From Thermogemmatispora onikobensis (GTDB taxonomy: Bacteria > Chloroflexota > Ktedonobacteria > Ktedonobacterales > Ktedonobacteraceae): a DNA stretch of 64,000 nucleotides. Both the position numbers and the translations under genes were made by a program. Where the stretch lies: positions 62,001-126,000 of the forward strand of contig NZ_BDGT01000002.1 in NCBI RefSeq assembly GCF_001748285.1, in the 5' to 3' direction. Shown here piece after piece: positions 44,235 through 53,518 of this stretch (positions are counted from its first letter, which is position 1; every line of letters begins with the position of its first letter). A model generated the notes under the pieces. The model ran no database searches. It was not told the DNA's origin and was given only the letters and a program-made list of their open reading frames with translations.

Positions 44235-44644
44235 AGAGCTGCCTGAGCCACTTCCATGTCCTGGGTGTAGTGCCCGCCGCTGACGCCGATCCCGCCGATA
44301 ATCCCCTCAGCGGTCTTAATAGCGAAGCCGCCGCCGAAGACGATCAAGCGATCCGTCTTGATGATCCCATGCAGCAAAGGCGGATCATTCCTAATAAAAT
44401 CAAACCACTCATGGGTGGCCATGCCTCCAAAGCTGATCGCCGTATAGGCCTTATCCTGAGCGATCTGGACACTCAAGAGTGGGGCCCCATCCATGCGGCT
44501 AAAAGCTTTCAACGTACCATCGGCGTCGCAGATAGCGATGCACATCGGCACGCCGATTTCACGAGCTTTCGCCTCTGCGGCGGCGACAAGGCGATGGGCG
44601 GCTTCGATCGTAATACTCGGCTTCTGAAAGCTGTTCTCGGCCAT
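44222..44644 (-). CDS. GlcG/HbpS-family (DUF336) protein
   Basis: A 140-residue protein of the heme-degrading/GlcG fold. It shows MCIAICDADGTLKAFSRMDGAP, the DKAYTAISFGG helix and GGGFAIKTAEGIIGGIGVSGG near the C-terminus. Members bind heme or corrinoids, or accompany glycolate and propanediol enzymes. It precedes the ICL/PEP-mutase gene's end by 127 bases on the same strand; co-transcription is likely. Confidence 0.85.
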   Translation of the reverse strand: MAENSFQKPSITIEAAHRLVAAAEAKAREIGVPMCIAICDADGTLKAFSRMDGAPLLSVQIAQDKAYTAISFGGMATHEWFDFIRNDPPLLHGIIKTDRLIVFGGGFAIKTAEGIIGGIGVSGGHYTQDMEVAQAALAAL

Positions 44645-44771
44645 CGTTGGCTCCTTTCTTTCTCAGCAAGATGATCGCAACAAGGACAGGCCAGCCAGCT
44701 ACTCTGATGCGCTGGCCATAGGCCCCTGTCTCTCGTGTCTCTCTAATGCTCACTCAAGCCTGATCTGACTT

Positions 44772-45674
44772 TCAGCCCTGCCTGGGGTGTGGAGCGGTCT
44801 CCTGACGCACCCCATAGCGAGCCTCCAGCTCCTGGATGGAGGGCAGGCCGACCAGTTCGGTAAACTGTTGGAAGCTCACCGACTGATCTGCGAAAGCCGT
44901 CGGCGTCTCACCTCGCTTCAGCCCTTCCAGGAGGCGAAGCATGGCATGAGTGGCCGTAAAAAGCAAGGCAACGGGGAAAAGTACCAGCTTAAAGCCCAAC
45001 TCCCGAATCTCACTCAAAGAGAGCGGGGGCGTCTTGCCGCTCTGGGCCCAATTAAAGAGCAAGGGGACATCGGGGAAAGCCTGCACAATGGCTCGCAGCT
45101 CCTCCATCGTGCGGGGGGCCTCAATGAAGATCACGTCGGCTCCCGCCTCGCGGTAAGCTCGTCCGCGGCGCAGTGCCTCCTCAAAACCGAGCACTGCCCC
45201 TGCGTCGGTGCGCGCAATGATCACAAAATCGGGGTCTTGACGGGCTTCCACTGCGGCGCGCACCTTCTGAACCATCTCCTCCATTGGGATGACCTGCTTC
45301 CCCTCCATATGGCCACACTTCTTCGGCCAGACCTGATCTTCAAGATGCAGTCCGGCCACGCCGGCCCGCTCATACTCGCGTACCGTCCGGCGCACATTCA
45401 GGGGATTGCCATAGCCCGTATCGGCATCAGCAATCAGCGGCGTCTCGCCGGTCACTGCTGCCAGGGCCGCCGCGCGGCTCACCATCTCACTCATTGTCAG
45501 CAGGCCCACATCGGGCATGCCGAGCACGCTTGCTGACGTCCCGAAGCCCGTCATATAGACCGCAGAGAAACCGGCCTGGGCGATCAGTCGCGCGCTCAAA
45601 GCATCGTACGCCCCGGGGGCTACCACCAGCTCGGGGCCGGCCAATAACTGACGCAAGCGCGTTGTCACTCGCAT
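44772..45674 (-). CDS. Isocitrate lyase/PEP mutase-family protein (methylisocitrate-lyase- or oxaloacetate-decarboxylase-like)
   Basis: A 300-residue TIM-barrel enzyme. VAPGAYDALSARLIAQAGF, the metal-binding DADTGYG and EDQVWPKKCGH (catalytic loop with Cys) are clear. The pattern places it with 2,3-dimethylmalate/methylisocitrate lyases and oxaloacetate decarboxylases; it cleaves or forms C-C bonds next to carboxylates using Mg. The start was taken at 45674, behind GGGAGAG; an upstream ATG is less likely. Confidence 0.85.
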   Translation of the reverse strand: MRVTTRLRQLLAGPELVVAPGAYDALSARLIAQAGFSAVYMTGFGTSASVLGMPDVGLLTMSEMVSRAAALAAVTGETPLIADADTGYGNPLNVRRTVREYERAGVAGLHLEDQVWPKKCGHMEGKQVIPMEEMVQKVRAAVEARQDPDFVIIARTDAGAVLGFEEALRRGRAYREAGADVIFIEAPRTMEELRAIVQAFPDVPLLFNWAQSGKTPPLSLSEIRELGFKLVLFPVALLFTATHAMLRLLEGLKRGETPTAFADQSVSFQQFTELVGLPSIQELEARYGVRQETAPHPRQG

Positions 45675-46108
45675 GGGCTTTCTCTCCCTTTCTTCCTTCT
45701 CGTCTCCTCCCGTACGCGGGAGCTCGGTGTGGCTGGTGGGCACCTACCAGCCGGCCCGGCCAGAGCGGAACCTGGCATTCCGCTCCGCTACTGGCAAGTG
45801 TATGTTAGCCCATGAGCTGTCTCCCTGCAAGCACGCGCTCGGGCCAAAAGAAAAGCCGATGGCAGGCAAAGCCCGCGCCCGGGTCAATATTTGCCGCCGG
45901 GCGGGGGCAGGTGTTATCATAAAAAAGGCGACCTCTTAGTGTACCGATGACAATAAAAGCTCAGACAGAGCGACCAGTGAAGAGCAAAGCCATTCTCAAG
46001 GAGAGAGCGCCCTCCCAGGTGGGAATAAAACTGGCCGGTAAGCTCTTTCCACTAAAGAGAGGGGTAGAAACACAGAACGGCAAGAAGCCTTGACCAGAGG
46101 AGAAGAGC
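45675..46108. other. Divergent region upstream of tal
   Basis: About 430 bases. A sigma-A-like promoter toward tal lies at 45891-45920, leaving a leader of about 180 bases with no identified riboswitch. Confidence 0.45.
45891..45920 (+). promoter_or_regulatory. Possible promoter of the tal-pgi operon
   Basis: TTGCCG (45891-45896), 18-bp spacer, TATCAT (45915-45920), followed by an A-rich start region. Confidence 0.5.
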
Positions 46109-47254
46109 ATGGCAAATCCCTTGTTACAACTCAAGGACTACGGACAGAGTGTTTGGTACGACAACATTGACCGGGCGCAGCTTGAATCTGGCGAATTCAA
46201 ACGTCTCCTGGAGGAAGACGGTATTACCGGGGTCACAGCCAACCCCACCATCTTCGACAAAGCCATCAGCAGTGGTCACGCCTACGATGCCCAGATCGAG
46301 GAGCTGATTCGGGAAGGGAAAGAGGTCGAAGAGATCTACGATGCCCTCGTCGTGCGTGACGTTCAGACCGTTGCCGATCTGCTGCGGCCCATCTACGAGC
46401 GCAGCGCCGGCGTTGACGGCTACGTCAGCCTGGAGGTCTCGCCGGACCTCGCTCACGATACCGAGGGGACGCTGGCCGCGGTCCGCCGCTACTGGCAGCT
46501 CGTCAATCGACCGAACCTCATGATCAAGATCCCGGCCACCCCTGAAGGGCTGCCCGCCATTCAGCAGGCGCTGACCGAGGGCTACAATATCAACATCACC
46601 CTCATTTTCTCGATCCAGACCTATCGCGAGGTAACTGAAGCCTACCTGACGGCGCTCGAGAATCGCAACGCCGAAGGCCAGGACATCAGCAGCATTGCCT
46701 CGGTCGCCAGCTTCTTCGTCAGTCGTGTGGACACGCTGGTCGACAAGCTGCTGGAAGAAAAGATCAAGGCGAGCAACGACCCTGACGAGCAGGCCCGGCT
46801 CCGCTCCCTGGAGGGGAAGGCGGCCATTGCCAACGCGCGCCTGGTCTATCAGGAATTCAAGCGCATCTTTGGCTCGCCGCGCTTTGCGGCCCTGCGCCAG
46901 CTCGGGGCCCATGTACAGCGTCCGCTGTGGGCCAGCACGAGTACGAAGAACCCGGCCTACCGCGACGTCCTCTACGCGGAGGAGCTCATTGGCCCCGACA
47001 CAGTCGACACCATGCCCTACGAGACCATCGAAAAGTTCCGCGATCATGGGCGAGTGCGCTACAGCATCGAGGACGACCTTGATGGCGCGCGCGCACTGTT
47101 CAAGGAACTGGAGCAGCTCGGCATCTCCTACGAGGCGGTGACTCAGCAGCTGCTCGATGAGGGTGTGCAGAAGTTTGCCGACTCCTACCACCAGTTGCTC
47201 AATAGCATTCGCGCCCGTCAGCAGGCGCTCAAAGAGAGGCAGGTTTCGCGGTGA
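46109..47254 (+). CDS. tal: Transaldolase
   Basis: A 381-residue class I transaldolase of the long bacterial type. The Schiff-base lysine is Lys140 in NLMIKIPATPEG; GVTANPTIFDKAI (41-53) and INITLIFSIQTY are the other signatures. It moves a dihydroxyacetone unit between sugar phosphates in the non-oxidative pentose phosphate branch. The gene overlaps pgi by four bases (GTGA). In several actinobacteria and related groups these two are fused, so this is the unfused counterpart. Confidence 0.93.
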   Translation: MANPLLQLKDYGQSVWYDNIDRAQLESGEFKRLLEEDGITGVTANPTIFDKAISSGHAYDAQIEELIREGKEVEEIYDALVVRDVQTVADLLRPIYERSAGVDGYVSLEVSPDLAHDTEGTLAAVRRYWQLVNRPNLMIKIPATPEGLPAIQQALTEGYNINITLIFSIQTYREVTEAYLTALENRNAEGQDISSIASVASFFVSRVDTLVDKLLEEKIKASNDPDEQARLRSLEGKAAIANARLVYQEFKRIFGSPRFAALRQLGAHVQRPLWASTSTKNPAYRDVLYAEELIGPDTVDTMPYETIEKFRDHGRVRYSIEDDLDGARALFKELEQLGISYEAVTQQLLDEGVQKFADSYHQLLNSIRARQQALKERQVSR

Positions 47255-48996
47255 CAGCACAACAGGAGCCAGAGCCACAATTTGAGGCCGAAAGTGCTCT
47301 TCAAGAGCTGGTACGTACGGGACTGGAGCGACTCACCGCCGAGGGTGTCGCGCGACGCATCTGGGAACGTGATGCCAGCCTCTGGAAGACTGACCGTGCC
47401 GTCCAGCAGGAGATTCGCGAGCGACTCGGTTGGCTGACCGTTGCCAACACCATGCAGGAGCGACTGCAGGAGATCGAGGACCTCGTAGAAGCGGTGCGCC
47501 AAGACGGCTATCGCTATGCTGTGCTGCTGGGCATGGGAGGAAGCAGCCTCTGCCCCGAGGTCCTGCGCCTGACCTTCGGCGTCGCGCCCGGCTACCTGGA
47601 CCTGTTTGTGCTCGACACCACCGATCCTGACACCATTCGCGCCGTCGAGGAGCGCATTGACCCTGGCAAAACGCTGTTCATAGTGGCCTCCAAGTCGGGC
47701 GAGACCATCGAGACGCTCTCACACTTCCGCTACTTCTGGCAGCGGGTCAGCGAGCTGGGTGGCGAGGGCGGCGCGCACTTTATCGCCATCACCGACCCTG
47801 GCACCTCGCTAGAGCGGCTGGCCCATGACCATCGCTTCCGCCATGTCTTCGCCAATCCTCCCGACATAGGTGGGCGCTACTCGGCGCTCTCCTTCTTCGG
47901 CCTGGTGCCTGGTGCCCTGATTGGCGTCGACGTCAAGCAGCTACTGACTCGTGCCCAAGAAGCCATGAGCCGCTGTAGCGCCAGCCAGCCAGTCGCGGAC
48001 AATCCCGGTCTGCGGCTGGGGACCATGCTAGGGGCCCTGGGCACACAAGGGCGCGACAAGATCACCTTTGTGCTCTCGCCGGCTATTGCCAGCTACGGCT
48101 ACTGGGTTGAGCAGCTCATCGCTGAGAGCACCGGTAAAGAGGGGCGTGGTCTCCTGCCGGTCGAAGGGGAAGCCCTGGGAGCTCCCTCTGTCTATGGCAA
48201 CGACCGTCTCTTCGTCTACCTGCGGCTGGAGGGCGACGACAACGCCGCCCTCGATGAGGGTCTGGCGCGTCTACAAGCAGCGGGTCAGCCGCTGGTGCGC
48301 TTCCAGCTGGCCGACCGTTACGACCTGGGCGCTCAGTTCTTCATCTGGGAGCTAGCCACAGCGGTCGCTGGCATCTTCCTGCAAATCAACGCCTTCGATC
48401 AACCGAACGTCCAGGAGAGCAAAGACAACACCGCGCGCCTCCTGGAGCGCTTCCGTCGGGAAGGGAAGCTTCCCGAGCTAGAGCCAGTTATCAGCGAAGG
48501 AGCGCTGCGCGTCTACGGCAGAAGGATGGGAGAGGGGAAGGAAGGACTGGATAGCTACCTGCAAGCCTTCCTCGATCAGGTACGTCCAGGCGACTACATT
48601 GCCCTCATGGCCTACGTACAGCGTAGCGAAGTCAATGAAAGCGCCCTGCAGGCGCTGCGTCTGCGCCTGCGCGATCGCTACCGCGTTGCGACAACGCTTG
48701 GCTATGGTCCGCGTTTCCTGCACTCGACCGGCCAGCTACACAAAGGCGGGCCTAACAACGGCGTGTTTATCCAGATCACCGGTGATGTGAAGCAGGATGT
48801 CCCCATTCCGGGCGAGTCCTATACCTTTGGTATTCTCAAAGAAGCGCAGGCTTTGGGCGACCTCTTCGCCCTCTCGGCGCACGAGCGACGCAACATCCGC
48901 ATTGCTATCGGAGGTGATCTGGCTGCCGGCCTGCAGGCCCTTGCACAACGGCTGGCCCCCGTAGAGACGCAAGGCGACGGACAGCCCTCGCACTGA
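47251..48996 (+). CDS. pgi: Glucose-6-phosphate isomerase (Tal-Pgi type)
   Basis: A 581-residue isomerase with a GTG start overlapping tal. The two SIS halves are seen: LLGMGGSSLCPEV (91-103) with VASKSGETIETL, and later GYWVEQLIAESTGKEGRGLLPVEGE, which holds active-site Glu and His positions of this family. Its long C-terminal helix-rich region (about 390-575) resembles the isomerase part of Tal-Pgi fusions rather than E. coli Pgi. It interconverts G6P and F6P, feeding zwf downstream. Confidence 0.9.
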   Translation: MTAQQEPEPQFEAESALQELVRTGLERLTAEGVARRIWERDASLWKTDRAVQQEIRERLGWLTVANTMQERLQEIEDLVEAVRQDGYRYAVLLGMGGSSLCPEVLRLTFGVAPGYLDLFVLDTTDPDTIRAVEERIDPGKTLFIVASKSGETIETLSHFRYFWQRVSELGGEGGAHFIAITDPGTSLERLAHDHRFRHVFANPPDIGGRYSALSFFGLVPGALIGVDVKQLLTRAQEAMSRCSASQPVADNPGLRLGTMLGALGTQGRDKITFVLSPAIASYGYWVEQLIAESTGKEGRGLLPVEGEALGAPSVYGNDRLFVYLRLEGDDNAALDEGLARLQAAGQPLVRFQLADRYDLGAQFFIWELATAVAGIFLQINAFDQPNVQESKDNTARLLERFRREGKLPELEPVISEGALRVYGRRMGEGKEGLDSYLQAFLDQVRPGDYIALMAYVQRSEVNESALQALRLRLRDRYRVATTLGYGPRFLHSTGQLHKGGPNNGVFIQITGDVKQDVPIPGESYTFGILKEAQALGDLFALSAHERRNIRIAIGGDLAAGLQALAQRLAPVETQGDGQPSH

Positions 48997-49231
48997 GGAG
49001 GCATCAACGAGCGCGTATCTGCGCGCACGGGAGAGCCGCACCGCCTCGACTGGTGGCAGCGACCGGGAGGAGGGAGCAAGGCCGTCTCTGCCAGCCTGGC
49101 AGGCTGGGCTTCTCAGGCTCCCACCCTGGCGCTCGTTGTCCCTGTCCCTAGCTCGGGTCAAGGGCGGCCTCCTGGCTCAGTCGGCCTGTCAGCCTGCCTG
49201 GCCTGGGCACATGGGAAGATCTTCAGAAGAT
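48997..49231. other. Gene-free spacer after pgi
   Basis: Nothing recognised apart from a short GCCAGCCTGGCAGGCTGG dyad near 49090. The whole gene-free interval between pgi and zwf is 48997-49388. Confidence 0.35.
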
Positions 49232-49261
49232 TTTAAATCTGCGCAAGTATTGCACTACAAT
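49232..49261 (+). promoter_or_regulatory. Possible zwf promoter
   Basis: TTTAAA (49232-49237), 18-bp spacer, TACAAT (49256-49261), about 130 bases before the zwf start. The -35 is weak. Confidence 0.35.
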
Positions 49262-49388
49262 GAATATAGCCGATGACAGGCGATGAGAGGTCCTGGTTAC
49301 AAACCCGGCAACGGATGAGCAACCTGGAACTCAGTCGAGAGTGTGTATTGTCTGTCAAGAACAAGTGATGACCAGGAGAATATCATCG

Positions 49389-50939
49389 ATGCCTCAACGC
49401 AGCGCGGTCGAGGCGCCCAATCCCCTACGCGAGGGGCTGCGTATCAAGCACAGCCCGGAGCCCTGCGCGATGGTGATTTTTGGGGCGACTGGCGATCTAA
49501 CCCATCGGAAACTCTTGCCTGCTCTCTACAACCTGGCCCTGGAGCACCCGCTACCGGCAGGCTTTTCCGTCATAGGATTTGCGCGCCGGCCCTACACTGA
49601 CGAGCAATTCCGGGAGCAGGCCTTTGAAGCCATCAACGAGTACTCGCGCCAGAAGCCCATCAATCAGCAGGTCTGGGAGAGCTTTGCGTCCGGCATCTTC
49701 TACCTGCAGTCTGACTTTCACAACCAGGCGGGCTATGAAAAGCTGAATGCCCTGCTCAACCGGCTGGATCGAGAGCGTGGCACAGGTGGCAACCGCATCT
49801 TCTACCTATCGACGCCGCCGAGCCAGTATCCTGAGATCATCCAGCGCCTGGGCGCCGCTGGTCTCAACAAGAGCCGCAAAGGCTGGACACGCATCATCAT
49901 TGAAAAGCCCTTTGGGCATGATCTGGCCTCGGCTCGCGAGCTGAACCGGCAGGTGCTGCGTGTCTTCAAAGAGGAGCAGGTCTATCGCATCGACCACTAC
50001 CTGGGCAAAGAGACGGTTCAGAACATACTGGTTTTCCGTCTGGCCAACGGTATCTTCGAGCCGGTCTGGAATCGCCGCTACGTGGACCATGTCCAGATCA
50101 CCGTAGCGGAGAACATTGGCCTTGAGGGGCGAGCGGCCTACTACGAAGAAGCGGGTGCTATTCGCGACATGGTCCAGAACCACATGATGCAGTTGCTGAC
50201 CCTGGTCGCGATGGAGCCGCCGATTGCCTTTGATGCCACGGCAGTGCGCGACGAGAAGGTCAAAGTGCTGCATGCTCTGCAGCCGCTGCAGGGGCAGAAC
50301 GCCCTTCTCAACACCGTTCGCGGCCAGTACACTGCTGGTTGGATGAACGGGCGGCTGGTGCCTGGCTATACCGAGGAGCCGGGTGTGCGGCCCGATTCCT
50401 CCACCGAGACCTATGTGGCCCTCAAGGTCTTTGTTGACAACTGGCGCTGGGCCGATGTTCCTTTCTACCTGCGCACTGGCAAGCGCCTGCCCAAGCGCGT
50501 CACTGAAATCGCCATTCAGTTCAAGCAGCCGCCTTCGATGTTCTGGCAGCGCAGCAACATTCAAGGGCAAATCGAGCCGAACGTCATCGTATTGCGCATC
50601 CAGCCAGACGAAGGCATCTCGTTGCGCTTTGGGGCCAAAGTGCCGGGCACCGAGATGCAGATCCGCTCGGTCAACATGGACTTCTTCTACGGCTCATCCT
50701 TTATGCGTCCGCAGCCGGAGGCCTATGAGCGGCTGCTGCTCGATTGCATGCTGGGTGACTCCACGCTCTTTACCCGCCGTGACGAGGTAGAAGCGGCCTG
50801 GGAGTTCATCCAGGGCATTCTGGATGCCTGGGCGGAGGCGCCGCGCGAGACCATTCATCCGTATGAGGCAGGCACCTGGGGACCCCAGGCTGCCGACGAA
50901 TTCATCTGGCGTGATGGGCGCCGCTGGCGACGGCCCTAG
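49389..50939 (+). CDS. zwf: Glucose-6-phosphate dehydrogenase
   Basis: A 516-residue enzyme that oxidises G6P to 6-phosphogluconolactone with NADP. The cofactor loop GATGDLTHRK is at 32-41, and the active-site RIDHYLGKE at 200-208 has the catalytic His203. KRVTEIAIQF and the GTEMQIRSVNMDF substrate region are also intact. ATG 49389 follows AGGAGA; upstream in-frame starts lack this. It precedes opcA and pgl, completing the oxidative entry. Confidence 0.95.
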   Translation: MPQRSAVEAPNPLREGLRIKHSPEPCAMVIFGATGDLTHRKLLPALYNLALEHPLPAGFSVIGFARRPYTDEQFREQAFEAINEYSRQKPINQQVWESFASGIFYLQSDFHNQAGYEKLNALLNRLDRERGTGGNRIFYLSTPPSQYPEIIQRLGAAGLNKSRKGWTRIIIEKPFGHDLASARELNRQVLRVFKEEQVYRIDHYLGKETVQNILVFRLANGIFEPVWNRRYVDHVQITVAENIGLEGRAAYYEEAGAIRDMVQNHMMQLLTLVAMEPPIAFDATAVRDEKVKVLHALQPLQGQNALLNTVRGQYTAGWMNGRLVPGYTEEPGVRPDSSTETYVALKVFVDNWRWADVPFYLRTGKRLPKRVTEIAIQFKQPPSMFWQRSNIQGQIEPNVIVLRIQPDEGISLRFGAKVPGTEMQIRSVNMDFFYGSSFMRPQPEAYERLLLDCMLGDSTLFTRRDEVEAAWEFIQGILDAWAEAPRETIHPYEAGTWGPQAADEFIWRDGRRWRRP

Positions 50940-51409
50940 CGCGAGCCTGCGCTCGCCCCCAGACTGGCGGGTGCAATTCAGACCCACGCCACCGTGCCAG
51001 GCCGCGGCTACCCGTCCGGCCTGTCGCGTCAGCCAGCTAACGAGGCTACCAATCAGACAACCAGTCGGTCACCCAAAAGCTGGGTGGGAAACTGGCTGAC
51101 GCACCCTCGCCTGCATCTTGGCTCCGCCGCCCTCTGCGGCGCGGCCTGATTTTGCCGTGGCTGGTCAGCAGGGGGGACGGTCAACGGAACGGTGGGCAAA
51201 GCTGTGACCTGAGCCGATGCACCGATAACACGGGGGGCCTGCTCACTCAACGGTACTGAAGGGAGCTGTTTGCCTTTCGGTACCTCGCTTACACAACACG
51301 AGCCAAACGAGAAGCTGCAGTAGCTAGCGCACGCGATCCAGGCCGGACGGCCTCCGCCCGTCCGTCGGTCGCCTGGAACGATGCCGTTCTCTATCAGGGG
51401 AGATCTGGA
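50940..51409. other. Gene-free leader region of opcA
   Basis: About 470 GC-rich bases. Several short inverted repeats (for example CACCCAAAAGCTGGGTG near 51070-51086) exist, but no riboswitch consensus is recognised. Confidence 0.4.
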
Positions 51410-52663
51410 ATGACTGTGGACCTCGACCTATCCCCGGGGACACGCTCGCTGTGGGCCGGCAAGGCTATTCCCTGGGAGCATCTAGAGGAAGAAGTGGCTT
51501 TGCTCTGGAAAATGGCCGCCGATAACATGCGCATCGGCCAGAACATGAGCGTACGCACCAGCGTGCTCAACCTGGTGATCTGTGTGCCATCGGTTGCGCG
51601 CGCACGCTACGCCAGCAACCTGCTGCGCGATCTGCTGAGCACGCATATCGCGCGTGTCATCATTCTCATTCTCGAAGATGATCGCGACGCACCGGCCTCG
51701 GTCGCGACCTGGGTGACCCTGCGCAGCTTCCCAGTCATTTCAGACCTGACTCGCCACCACTTTGAGCAGATTACCGCCCTTCTGACCGGGCCTGTTGTTG
51801 GGCATAGCGCTGCCTTGTTGCAAAGGCTGGTCAGGCCGGACCTGCCGATCTACCTCTGGTGGCTTGATGAGCCTCCGGCGAGCGGCGATCCTCTGGGTTC
51901 GCTGGCTGCTATCAGCCAACGGCTCATCGTCGATTCAGCCAGCTTTCAGGCGCCGGGGCCAGCTCTGCGTCGCCTGGCCTCGCTGTTAGAGACTTATCCT
52001 GCCTGTGCCATCAGCGACCTGAACTGGGGACGTCTGACGCCGCTGCGCCAGCTTGTCGCCCAATTCTTCGACGGCCAGGAGTATCGACCGTACTTTGAAG
52101 GTATCCAGCGCATCGAAATCGAGCACGCCGTCCTTAGCGCCTCTGACGACCAGAATCACCTGCCGTCGCCAGCGATCTCAGCTGCTGGCGGGCGCTCTCA
52201 GCGCCTCCAGGAGCCTGCCCGCGCCCTATTGATGGGAAGCTGGCTCAAGGAGCGTCTCACCTGGCGTCGCGTCGCCTGCAGCGCCTCCTGTCCTGGCAGC
52301 AGCGAGAGCCTGCCACCGGGCGCCTATCACTGGTGTCTGGAGAATGGTGCCGGGCAGCCGACCCGGCTGGATATCCGCCCGCGTCGCGAAGGCGAAGTTC
52401 CCCCTGGTACCATCTGCCTTCTGCGCCTCACGAGTCGATTGGCGAACCAGCAGGCGCTCTTCAGCATCAGCCGCCTTCCTGGCGACAGCAGCGATCACGT
52501 GCTGACCTCCATTGAACTAGAGCAGGAGCAACCGCGCCAGCGCACCCTCAGCCTCAACGAGCAGCGTCAGGAAAGCCAGCTCCTGGTCGATGAGCTAGAG
52601 ATCACCGGCCATGATGACCAATTCGAAAGAATTCTGCAGGAACTGGCGGCCTTACTGACTTAA
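51410..52663 (+). CDS. opcA: Glucose-6-phosphate dehydrogenase assembly protein OpcA
   Basis: A 417-residue protein. It shows the OpcA plan: an N-terminal segment with RTSVLNLVICV, a central GHSAALLQRLVRPDLPIYLWWLDEPP, then SDLNWGRLTPLRQLVAQFFD, and a C-terminal beta domain. OpcA supports activity of cyanobacterial and actinobacterial G6PD, probably as a redox-sensitive activator. Its position after zwf supports this. GGGGAG precedes the ATG. Confidence 0.9.
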   Translation: MTVDLDLSPGTRSLWAGKAIPWEHLEEEVALLWKMAADNMRIGQNMSVRTSVLNLVICVPSVARARYASNLLRDLLSTHIARVIILILEDDRDAPASVATWVTLRSFPVISDLTRHHFEQITALLTGPVVGHSAALLQRLVRPDLPIYLWWLDEPPASGDPLGSLAAISQRLIVDSASFQAPGPALRRLASLLETYPACAISDLNWGRLTPLRQLVAQFFDGQEYRPYFEGIQRIEIEHAVLSASDDQNHLPSPAISAAGGRSQRLQEPARALLMGSWLKERLTWRRVACSASCPGSSESLPPGAYHWCLENGAGQPTRLDIRPRREGEVPPGTICLLRLTSRLANQQALFSISRLPGDSSDHVLTSIELEQEQPRQRTLSLNEQRQESQLLVDELEITGHDDQFERILQELAALLT

Positions 52664-52768
52664 GCGAAGCGTCTGGGGGGCGCCATCGAAGGGCCTCTCT
52701 CCTCTTCGTCTACGCCAGAGTACTTGCTCTGGCGAGCCAGCTTCACCAGAGAGGACAGAATCGAGAAA

Positions 52769-53518
52769 ATGCAACAGCAGATCGCCATCTATACGGATAG
52801 TGAGACTCTCAGTCACGAGGCGGCTCGTCTCGTCACCCGCCTCGCCCAAGAAGCCATTGTCACCCGCGGGCGTTTCACGCTGGCTCTGGCCGGAGGCTCC
52901 ACGCCCCGCAAGCTCTACAGCTTGTTGGCCAGCGATCCCTATCGTAGCCAGATAGACTGGGCGCGCGTTGACATCTTCTGGTCAGACGAGCGTTGCGTTC
53001 CGCCCGACCATCCAGAAAGCAACTACCGCATGGCCTACGAGGTCATGCTGAGCAAGCTGCCTATTCCCGCAGCCAATATTCACCGCATGCCAGCCGAGCA
53101 AGCAGATCGCCAGGCTGCGGCGGAGAGCTATACAGCTGAGCTACGGCGCGTCTTTGGCACAGCGGGCGTACCTGTCTTCGATCTCATTCAGCTTGGCATG
53201 GGGCCGGAAGGTCACACCGCCTCTCTATTCCCGCATCAGGCGGCTCTACACGAGCGTGAGCATCTCGTCTTGCCCGTCAGCGTACCCAAGCCTCCACCCG
53301 AGCGGCTCACCTTCACCCCGCCCCTGCTCCAGGCCGCGCGCCATATCCTCTTCCTTATCACCGGCAGCGACAAAGCCGAAGCCGTGCGCGCCGTCCTCGA
53401 AGAGCAAGGCTCGCCCGACGACTATCCCGCCCGTCTTGCACACGCCGCCGCCGGCCAGGTCGCCTGGTTGCTAGACACAGCCGCCGCCGCAGCCCTCAAG
53501 AGGAGGCCCACAGCATGA
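52769..53518 (+). CDS. pgl: 6-phosphogluconolactonase
   Basis: A 249-residue DevB/SOL-type lactonase that hydrolyses 6-phosphogluconolactone. Signatures: TLALAGGSTPRKLYSLL (32-48), FWSDERCVPPDHPESNYRMA and IQLGMGPEGHTASLFPH (139-155). The start was set at 52769 after AGAGGAC; an upstream in-frame start is possible. It overlaps rpe by four bases (ATGA). Confidence 0.93.
   Translation: MQQQIAIYTDSETLSHEAARLVTRLAQEAIVTRGRFTLALAGGSTPRKLYSLLASDPYRSQIDWARVDIFWSDERCVPPDHPESNYRMAYEVMLSKLPIPAANIHRMPAEQADRQAAAESYTAELRRVFGTAGVPVFDLIQLGMGPEGHTASLFPHQAALHEREHLVLPVSVPKPPPERLTFTPPLLQAARHILFLITGSDKAEAVRAVLEEQGSPDDYPARLAHAAAGQVAWLLDTAAAAALKRRPTA

Noticed and set aside
46124-47278. A 384-codon open frame antisense to tal
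   Set aside because: It mirrors the tal gene in a GC-rich genome, has no family resemblance or ribosome site, and tal is certain.
50940-51409. Riboswitch in the opcA leader
   Set aside because: Only short hairpins are visible; no known aptamer consensus was recognised.
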